Below, piece by piece: positions 1 to 4,818 of a DNA stretch of 5,561 bases; the first letter of the stretch is position 1, and every line of letters begins with the position of its first letter. Location: the NCBI GenBank assembly GCA_016840945.1, contig JAEORJ010000070.1, positions 1 through 5,561 of the forward strand, in the 5' to 3' direction. This DNA comes from Candidatus Gerdarchaeota archaeon (GTDB taxonomy: Archaea; Asgardarchaeota; Heimdallarchaeia; JABLTI01). The notes under the pieces are model-generated. The model saw nothing but the letters and a program-made list of their open reading frames with translations, was not told the DNA's origin and ran no database searches. The translations under genes were made by a program, and so were the position numbers.

Positions 1-406
1 CAATAACTCCCGAGGAGATTATTTCACTTAAGCTGAAATCCACTGATAAAAATTGAAATACATCTATTAGAAAATTGAAATACGTTATTTCATTTATATC
101 ATCATAACAAGTTCCTATTATTGTTGGGGACAAATTAGTTGTATTCCATTTTAATGCAGTTGAAGTAACATTCATAACTTCAACAACAATAACAGTACCA
201 TTATCTAGTATTGTTCCGCTATTTGAACAACCAATAAATCTATCAGCTGTTGTTGATACTTTGATATCATACCCAGCTCTCACAATTTTGAAAGCAACTT
301 TATCACCGATTTCATATTGAAATACTCCGTGAACATTTTGCATACCAAAAAAAGAACCAATTATTAGAAGAACTATAACTGTTTTGAGAATTTTCTTCAA
401 AATCAC
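1..406 (-). CDS. Secreted protein of unknown function, N-terminal 135 residues (3' end off the window)
   Basis: Reading the minus strand from a GTG at 406-404 gives 135 codons without a stop up to the window edge. The protein begins MILKKILKTVIVLLIIGSFF, a classic signal peptide: short Lys-rich n-region, then a hydrophobic core to about residue 20. A plausible cleavage point follows NVHG near residue 26. The mature part opens with FQYEIGDKVAFKIV and continues as a beta-rich stretch with three N-X-S/T sequons (NGT, NVT, NTT) and two Cys (in GCS and TCY), as expected for an exported archaeal domain. GTG is chosen because AGGA lies about 10 bases upstream and the frame fits the signal peptide; a TTG at 400-398 would also work and gives nearly the same peptide. 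The closest ATG in frame, at residue 22, would destroy the signal peptide. I do not recognise the family. The 'Y.xGD' opening resembles uncharacterised Asgard surface proteins, but that is recollection rather than proof. It is exported like the beta-helix proteins upstream. Confidence 0.72.
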   Translation of the reverse strand, partial: MILKKILKTVIVLLIIGSFFGMQNVHGVFQYEIGDKVAFKIVRAGYDIKVSTTADRFIGCSNSGTILDNGTVIVVEVMNVTSTALKWNTTNLSPTIIGTCYDDINEITYFNFLIDVFQFLSVDFSLSEIISSGVI

Positions 407-557
407 ATCACATTTTCCTAGTTTTTAAGTTATTTTATTCGCATAAGATTCTATATCAAAGACAAAAATCTATTTCTATGGTTAAAAAAGTGTTGTTGAT
501 GGCATTACTTTATGTTTAAACCTAATTAAAGTCAATTATTCCTTTTTTTGCTAAATA

Positions 558-586
558 AATTTTCCATTTTTTCTGAAAGGAAAATT
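558..586. repeat. Inverted repeat between the WGR-like gene and the secreted-protein gene
   Basis: AATTTTCC at 558-565 is matched exactly by GGAAAATT at 579-586, with 13 bases between. After one A/A mismatch two or three more inner pairs can form. It lies 55 bases past the stop of the WGR-like gene and about 150 bases before the next start. In RNA it could be a weak 3' hairpin of the upstream transcript. As DNA it could be a binding site. Arms this AT-rich also arise by chance, so the function is open. The rest of 407-640 holds only T-rich runs and a TATATAG-like box near 449-458 (minus strand) that could serve the downstream gene. Confidence 0.3.
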
Positions 587-640
587 AGATCAAACATGAA
601 TACTAACTAATTGGATAGTTAAAATGATGCCTAAAACGCA

Positions 641-1207
641 CTAATCCTTAGGATAAATGGGAACCTTATCATCTATGGTAAGAAGTTCGATTGCCACCAT
701 ATCAAGTAACTTTTGATGATAGTTTTTTAGATGTGAAAGGATAAAAGTAAATTCAAGTGTATCATCTCTGAGTGTGAGATAATATTCAATTGACATAGTG
801 CCTACAGCAGAAGTCTCACTTTCTTTGGTTAGTAACCCTAGTCCAGATGATTCTAAGTGAGAAGCTACCTCTGTCATTGCCTTTTCAATCATCGTTTTGA
901 ATTCTAAACATGTTGGACTTGATTGATTTGTTTGGTGACAAGTAAATATTACTTGTGAAGTAGAATAAAAGATATAGTTCAAAGCTAAATTTTTATACCC
1001 TTCAACTTGCTTCTTTGCCATCTTTTCTTGTATGATTTCTTTGTGATTCAGGCTAGTAGAAACTTTTGTATGAACTATCTCACCTTGTGTACTAAATTCT
1101 CCCCAGCAATTGGTGATCTGTTGTTGTTCTGGTTCATACCAAATCCACCAGTAAAAATGCTTTGAATCAGATTTTTTGTATAGCAGAAATTGGTCTTCTC
1201 GAAGCAT
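641..1207 (-). CDS. Small protein with a divergent N-terminal WGR-like domain
   Basis: The protein has 188 residues from ATG at 1207-1205. A GTG codon directly before it (1210-1208) is the only alternative start, because the codon before that is TGA. No strong ribosome site is visible. Residues about 16-74 follow the WGR fold pattern: a beta strand KHFYWWIWYE, then NCWGEFSTQGE (compare the usual 'WGRIGT.GQ'), a beta strand, and a helix EIIQEKMAKKQVEGY (compare 'A...F.KL...K...GY'). The signature Arg is Glu here (W-G-E). WGR domains occur in PARPs, where they help bind DNA ends, and in small bacterial MolR/YehI-like proteins. What this one binds cannot be read from sequence. The C-terminal half (about 95-188) has a predicted amphipathic helix (FKTMIEKAMTEVASHLE), a beta-rich stretch and a final helix, and matches nothing I know. 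There is no signal peptide or membrane segment, so it is probably cytoplasmic. The gap to the beta-helix gene upstream is 122 bp, so it likely has its own promoter. The gene call is firm; the domain call is moderate. Confidence 0.75.
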   Translation of the reverse strand: MLREDQFLLYKKSDSKHFYWWIWYEPEQQQITNCWGEFSTQGEIVHTKVSTSLNHKEIIQEKMAKKQVEGYKNLALNYIFYSTSQVIFTCHQTNQSSPTCLEFKTMIEKAMTEVASHLESSGLGLLTKESETSAVGTMSIEYYLTLRDDTLEFTFILSHLKNYHQKLLDMVAIELLTIDDKVPIYPKD

Positions 1208-1297
1208 CACTCATCAACAAGAATTTCTTCTTACAAATAATAAGGTTTATGACAAACAATAGTGGAACCTTACTAGCTACTTTTTCCATCTTCTAGC

Positions 1298-1303
1298 AAA
1301 AAA
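1298..1303 (-). terminator. T6 run, possible archaeal-type terminator after beta-helix gene A
   Basis: Six T residues on the minus strand, preceded by GGGG, lie about 30 bases after the TAG stop of the beta-helix gene at 1333. Archaeal RNA polymerase can terminate at short T-tracts without a hairpin, and none is evident here. The run also sits upstream of the WGR-like gene start, consistent with separate transcripts. In an AT-rich region such runs are common, so this is weak evidence. Confidence 0.3.
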
Positions 1304-1332
1304 CCCCAAATTAAATAGAGTGAACTGAGTGT

Positions 1333-2430
1333 CTATAAAACCACAGGACTTTCTAATGGATACGGATCGGTATTATTACCATTACCAGCGATTTGATAAG
1401 GTGTACTTGGGGACCAATCAAAATCAGACCAGTAATTCCCTTGTAAGGTTGTGGTATCATACCAGGAGTTTAGATCTTCATAATCAATTGCTTGGGAACT
1501 GAAATTTTCATAATAACCACCAAGCAACATGAAGTTATTATGGTGAATTATCGAACCCTGATAAGAATGCCAAAATTCAATTTGTATGCCTTGATTTGAT
1601 ACAAATAGATTATAACAAATCACGTAAGAGTCAGAACCAGCAGAAAAAACATTCACAAAACCATTATTAATTATAGTATTGTTTAGAATTGAAATATCTT
1701 CTGCATTAATGGTATAGATACCATAACCAGAATTATTACTGATATTATTGTTGAAAACATTTATTGTGCTAAGTCCATCTAAATGAAGAGCGATAGAAGT
1801 ACAAGCGGTTAAGTTATTATTACGGATCTGACAATTATCGGACCAATAAAGCACTAAACCTCGAGAGCTATGAAAGATATAATTACCCACAAATGAACTA
1901 AAATCACATCTAACTGTTATAATACCACGAATAGCTTCAGGATTGGGTGCATAGCTATCTTCCAGAAAAGAGCAAATATTTTGAGTTATATTAAGATAAT
2001 TTGAATCAAGAGCTTTAATACAAGCATAATAATCCCAACCTTCGTTTTTATTTTTAATATAGATATTATTATTACTTATCTCACAAGTTTTTGAAGCAAT
2101 AGAATCAACATAAATACCAAAACGATTAACAGAAATTGAACAGTTAGTTATTTTGAAGTATGCATTAGTATTTAAAACGACTATTCCGCAGTCTTTTCTC
2201 GAATCAAAATTGTAGTTAGCTAATACATAAGGATCTTCTTCGGAACCAGAGCCTGCAATAGAATGTCTTTTAAAATCATAATCTTTATTGATTAGAATTT
2301 CAGCTGTGAGTCGTTCATCTATTACATAGAAAGAATTACTAAAATAATCTATTGTAAAATAGGATGGAACAACAACAATAGCTAAAACAGACATTACTAC
2401 TAATGTTATCTTAACATTTCTTGCAACCAT
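1333..2430 (-). CDS. NosD-like right-handed beta-helix surface protein (paralogue A)
   Basis: A 365-residue exported protein. Residues about 7-25 form one hydrophobic segment after a short positive N-terminus. No clear signal-peptidase site follows, so it is probably anchored by an N-terminal membrane helix with the rest outside the cell. From about 85 to 310 it consists of degenerate 20-25-residue rungs with Asn ladders (ITNCSIS, ISNNNI, IRNNNL, VFNNNI, ILNNTI, HHNNF), the pattern of parallel beta-helix repeats in the NosD/pectate-lyase-like superfamily. The first conserved block is GSGSEEDPYVL (60-70). The C-terminal cap runs from W323 through GNYWSDF (331-337) to NTDPYPL (353-359). Beta-helices of this class bind or process carbohydrate or serve as adhesins; no catalytic residues can be assigned here, so the substrate is unknown. 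NosD itself works in copper-enzyme maturation, but there are no nos genes nearby and that role should not be transferred. Start ATG has a GAGGT ribosome site six bases upstream. It is paralogous to the protein at 3565-4647. Confidence 0.85.
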   Translation of the reverse strand: MVARNVKITLVVMSVLAIVVVPSYFTIDYFSNSFYVIDERLTAEILINKDYDFKRHSIAGSGSEEDPYVLANYNFDSRKDCGIVVLNTNAYFKITNCSISVNRFGIYVDSIASKTCEISNNNIYIKNKNEGWDYYACIKALDSNYLNITQNICSFLEDSYAPNPEAIRGIITVRCDFSSFVGNYIFHSSRGLVLYWSDNCQIRNNNLTACTSIALHLDGLSTINVFNNNISNNSGYGIYTINAEDISILNNTIINNGFVNVFSAGSDSYVICYNLFVSNQGIQIEFWHSYQGSIIHHNNFMLLGGYYENFSSQAIDYEDLNSWYDTTTLQGNYWSDFDWSPSTPYQIAGNGNNTDPYPLESPVVL

Positions 2431-2436
2431 TCATAA

Positions 2437-2441
2437 ACCTC
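2437..2441 (-). promoter_or_regulatory. Shine-Dalgarno site of beta-helix gene A
   Basis: The minus strand reads GAGAGGT followed by six bases and then ATG at 2430. GAGGT complements the 3' end of 16S rRNA and the spacing is ideal. It is the only strong ribosome site among the complete genes of the window and fixes the start of this gene. Confidence 0.7.
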
Positions 2442-2445
2442 TCAA

Positions 2446-2471
2446 ATTATATATTATTTCACCATATAAAA
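2446..2471 (-). promoter_or_regulatory. TATA-like promoter region of beta-helix gene A
   Basis: The 76-bp gap after the kinase gene contains two TATA-like elements on the minus strand: TTTTATAT at 2471-2464 and an ATAATATATAAT stretch at 2457-2446. The first lies about 37 bases before the ATG, so a start 25 bases downstream of it would give a very short leader still containing the GAGGT site. An own promoter is therefore plausible, but AT-richness makes TATA matches cheap, and read-through from the kinase gene is equally possible. Confidence 0.35.
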
Positions 2472-2506
2472 TAGTTTGTTAAAAATTAGAAAAAGACAAA
2501 ATTAAA

Positions 2507-3445
2507 TTACATGCCTTTTAAAGCTAGATATTCAACTTGTCGAACCTTACAATCATTATTAAGGAGATAAAGAGCAAAATCAAGATAATCAAACCATTCA
2601 TTCTTTTCCACAAGACCAGCTTCTTGAAGTGCATGTTGTAAGAGTCCCCAAGAAGCTGAGAATAACGGCAGCATAAATTTCATTCCTGCTAATCGCATTC
2701 GGATTTGGTTATTGACTTTTCCAAAGTAACATTTCAGCAGATACTCCTCCAACTCCTCAGGAATGGGACCAACCGTATCATGGGTATACACAAGCGTTGC
2801 TAAATCAAAATAGATATCACCCATCCCGGCAAACTCCCAATCAATAATGGTAATTTTACCTTCCTTTTCAGAATAAAAATAATTTACCGATGCTAAATCG
2901 TTGTGGCAAAATTTCAACCAATTGGATGAATCTCGAGACTGATCATTCTTGATTGCTTGCACTGTTTGATCAATTTCTTTAAATTCTTGTGGTAGTTGTA
3001 ATCCGAATTCTTGAGCTGTTCGAGTAAAGGATTCAACTCGATCAAAAGGTGAAAACTTCGCGGTAATTGGATCTAACAAGTGGTAACGCTTCATTGTTTC
3101 AACCATGAGTAGGACATTTTCTGGTCTCCGAAATTCATCTGCAGTCCAATGATGACCTTCTATCCATCGAGTAACCAGATGACCTTGCGGTTTACTAATA
3201 TAGACTATCTCGGGTCCAATGCCAGCCTCAGATACTGCTCTTAATGCTTCCATTTCATATTCCCGATTAATGCCAAGTTTTTCAGCATTTTTTCCGCTTA
3301 TACGTACAACAAATCGTTCTCCATCTACCGTAACTTGATAGTTTTTATTCGTCAATCCCGAAGTTTTTTCGATAGTTAGTTCTTTAGCATTAATCCAATT
3401 TGGAATTTTAGCGATAATTGATTGCAGTTCAGAGTTTGTGCTCAT
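2507..3445 (-). CDS. Choline/ethanolamine kinase-like phosphotransferase (ChoK/LicA, APH fold)
   Basis: A 312-residue cytoplasmic kinase of the aminoglycoside-phosphotransferase/choline-kinase superfamily, of normal length and apparently intact. Visible elements in order are: GLTNKNY (30-36), the family's nucleotide-binding loop; FVVRISG (45-51), the strand normally carrying a basic ATP-contacting residue (R48); REYEMEAL (61-68), the helix with the paired acidic residue; TRWIEG (92-97), the hinge; CHNDLASVN (180-188), the catalytic loop with D183 as base and N188 as metal ligand; and IIDWEFAGMGD (200-210), with D202 as the second metal ligand, followed by YFDLA (212-216). The HNDL plus IDWE and FDLA combination is closest to the LicA/choline-kinase branch, which makes phosphocholine or phosphoethanolamine for lipids or surface glycans. 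Relatives act on thiamine or other small alcohols, so the substrate is uncertain. The start is ATG, with no clear ribosome site, which may mean a leaderless or short-leader transcript. It lies between the two beta-helix paralogues (119 and 76 bp gaps), which hints at, but does not show, a cell-surface role. Confidence 0.85.
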   Translation of the reverse strand: MSTNSELQSIIAKIPNWINAKELTIEKTSGLTNKNYQVTVDGERFVVRISGKNAEKLGINREYEMEALRAVSEAGIGPEIVYISKPQGHLVTRWIEGHHWTADEFRRPENVLLMVETMKRYHLLDPITAKFSPFDRVESFTRTAQEFGLQLPQEFKEIDQTVQAIKNDQSRDSSNWLKFCHNDLASVNYFYSEKEGKITIIDWEFAGMGDIYFDLATLVYTHDTVGPIPEELEEYLLKCYFGKVNNQIRMRLAGMKFMLPLFSASWGLLQHALQEAGLVEKNEWFDYLDFALYLLNNDCKVRQVEYLALKGM

Positions 3446-3469
3446 AATAATCTGTTTTCAATGTGCTTG

Positions 3470-3518
3470 TAATTTGCTAAAAATTCTTTGTTTAATCATG
3501 TAAAAATAAAGCAAATTA
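3470..3518. repeat. 9-bp inverted repeat upstream of the kinase gene
   Basis: TAATTTGCT at 3470-3478 is matched perfectly in inverted orientation by AGCAAATTA at 3510-3518, with 31 bases between. Both arms lie in the 119-bp gap before the kinase, 25 to 73 bases upstream of its ATG, and they bracket a TTTATTTTTAC stretch (minus strand) that could be the TATA region. Two operator half-sites around a promoter would look like this. Chance in AT-rich DNA is a real alternative. Confidence 0.3.
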
Positions 3519-3564
3519 AAATTCAGTAAAATATTCAGATCTTACTTCTTCTGTAAGGATTCAT

Positions 3565-4647
3565 TCACAACGGAGCATTTAATGGATAGATATCAGTTTG
3601 ATTACCAGGTCCATCAATGTGATATGAAACGTCAACTACCCAGATCAGATCAGACCAATAATTACCTCGTTCAAGAGATGCATTATACCAAACAGAGTCA
3701 ATAGATTCGTCATATGCTTGTGCATAACCTAGATGAGCTCGCTCATAGCTATTGTTAATTAATATATTATTATAGAAAATATTGCGAAAATAGCCATATT
3801 CTGAATATGAAGGGGAAGTCATCTGACATATAGCATAATCACTACAATAGGAAATGGCATTATAAATGAAGGTACAGAGATCACAATTTTCTAGCACAAT
3901 ACCAACGGTGCAATTTTGGATAATATTGGATTGCAGTGTTGTATTTTGAAGGCCGAATAGTTCAATACCTCTAATGCAAAAGTCAAAAGTATTATTGGTA
4001 ATAAAGAATCCATCATCACCACGCCAAGAAAGCACACCCCTATTGCATGAATTAAGATAATTATCTGAAATACTACCTGAAACATACCAAGTAGAAATAC
4101 CAATTGACATATTTCTTATTGTATTATTAATGATTGATAAGCTATCACTATAGTTAATCATGATTCCTACACCAGCATTATGTGGTGAAAAATCCGGCTG
4201 GTTTTGATAAATCAAATTATCTTTTATTATAATCCCAGTAGCTTCATTTACATAGATACCAGTTCTATTTTCTTGAGTTATAGTATTATTAAAGATGGCA
4301 CAGGTTTGCTCAGCAATATGATTAATATATATAGCAGTATGAGCTGCTGTAATGGAGCAATTAGTAATCACAAAAAATTTGCTGGTATATTCGATATAAA
4401 TCCCATATTTTTTAGTAGTATTGATTCTAAGATCAGAAATACTATAAGGGTTGATTTTTGATCCTACCCCGGTAAAATTATACTGAATAAAATCTTCATC
4501 GTTTGTGATATAAATTTCACTAATATCTTTTGTGCTTCGATCAAATAAATCAGTTCCATAATATAGCCCTAAAAAAATCCCCGGAACAATGATCAGACTT
4601 GCTACTATCAAAAAAACAATTATTCGCGATTTTTTTGATTTTAACAT
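3565..4647 (-). CDS. NosD-like right-handed beta-helix surface protein (paralogue B)
   Basis: A 360-residue exported protein. A Lys/Arg-rich start (MLKSKKSR) is followed by one hydrophobic helix at about 8-29 ending LGLYYGTD. The absence of an obvious cleavage site suggests an N-terminal anchor. Rungs from about 80 to 310 show Asn ladders (ITNCSIT, IFNNTI, IIKDNLI, IINNTI, ISDNYL, ITNNTF, LQSNII, FYNNILINN) typical of parallel beta-helices in the NosD-like superfamily. More than ten N-X-S/T sequons (for example NFT, NTT, NRT, NYS, NMS, NCT, NNS, NAS, NQT) suggest heavy N-glycosylation. The block GVGSKINPYSI is at 60-70 and the cap from W319 through GNYWSD (328-333) to QTDIYPL (350-356). Residues 44-123 align without gaps to the paralogue at 1333-2430 with about 32 of 80 identical, including C97 and C116, while the middle rungs differ. 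Function is unknown: carbohydrate binding or cleavage, or adhesion, are the family options. Start ATG has only a weak ribosome site; a TATA-like box lies about 53 bases upstream. Confidence 0.85.
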   Translation of the reverse strand: MLKSKKSRIIVFLIVASLIIVPGIFLGLYYGTDLFDRSTKDISEIYITNDEDFIQYNFTGVGSKINPYSISDLRINTTKKYGIYIEYTSKFFVITNCSITAAHTAIYINHIAEQTCAIFNNTITQENRTGIYVNEATGIIIKDNLIYQNQPDFSPHNAGVGIMINYSDSLSIINNTIRNMSIGISTWYVSGSISDNYLNSCNRGVLSWRGDDGFFITNNTFDFCIRGIELFGLQNTTLQSNIIQNCTVGIVLENCDLCTFIYNAISYCSDYAICQMTSPSYSEYGYFRNIFYNNILINNSYERAHLGYAQAYDESIDSVWYNASLERGNYWSDLIWVVDVSYHIDGPGNQTDIYPLNAPL

Positions 4648-4695
4648 TATTCTTTAAACAACCATTTTCCTTTATTAACTACTTAGGATTATTGT

Positions 4696-4705
4696 TATTT
4701 AAATA
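4696..4705 (-). promoter_or_regulatory. TATA-like box of beta-helix gene B
   Basis: TATTTAAATA, itself a 10-bp palindrome, is centred about 53 bases before the ATG at 4647, with an A-rich BRE-like CAAAAT just upstream on the minus strand. An archaeal start 25 or so bases downstream of the box would give a leader of about 28 bases. The 34-bp palindrome at 4712-4745 lies immediately upstream, in the usual place for an activator or BRE-overlapping site. Based on pattern only. Confidence 0.45.
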
Positions 4706-4711
4706 GTCATT

Positions 4712-4745
4712 TTGAACTGTTCAGAAAAAGTTCTGTATAGTTCAA
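4712..4745. repeat. 34-bp near-perfect palindrome upstream of beta-helix gene B
   Basis: TTGAACT (4712-4718) pairs with AGTTCAA (4739-4745), and CAGAA (4722-4726) pairs with TTCTG (4731-4735) around a four-base AAAG centre. The three-base spacers between the arms (GTT and TAT) contain one further Watson-Crick pair, one G-T pair and one mismatch. The arms thus match over almost the full 34 bp. It begins seven bases upstream of the TATA-like box of beta-helix gene B and lies downstream of the T7 terminator of the DUF4240 gene, so it is best read as an operator for a dimeric regulator; a transcript hairpin is the alternative. Confidence 0.55.
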
Positions 4746-4753
4746 GTCAATAT

Positions 4754-4798
4754 AAAAAAAGGATAATTTTTTCCCAACCAAATCAGTTGGCTGGAAAA
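4754..4798 (-). terminator. Hairpin plus T7 terminator of the DUF4240/zinc-ribbon gene
   Basis: On the minus strand, about 20 bases after the TAA at 4819, a stem forms from GAAAA/TTTTC arms (4794-4798 with 4769-4773) and CCAAC/GTTGG arms (4774-4778 with 4786-4790), with a seven-base loop and a three-base bulge. Eight bases further the transcript reaches seven T residues (4760-4754). T-tracts terminate archaeal transcription; the stem adds bacterial-style support. This separates the DUF4240 gene from beta-helix gene B. Confidence 0.5.
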
Positions 4799-4818
4799 TA
4801 TTTCAAAGTCTGAAGCAG

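Noticed and set aside
1333..2430. NosD copper-maturation function for the beta-helix proteins
   Set aside because: Similarity is to the beta-helix repeat architecture only; there are no other nos genes and no Met/His/Cys copper motifs.
3541..3557. Small hairpin (CTTAC/GTAAG, seven-base loop) just after beta-helix gene B
   Set aside because: Only five pairs and no T-tract follows closely; too weak to call a terminator.
3891..4103. Open frame of 70 codons on the minus strand, hydrophobic
   Set aside because: It is an out-of-frame overlap inside beta-helix gene B; the hydrophobicity comes from frame-shifted Asn/Ile-rich codons.
4204..4461. Open frame of 85 codons on the plus strand
   Set aside because: It lies entirely antisense to beta-helix gene B, is rich in Ile/Ser/Tyr from the complement of Asn ladders, and has no ribosome site or domain.
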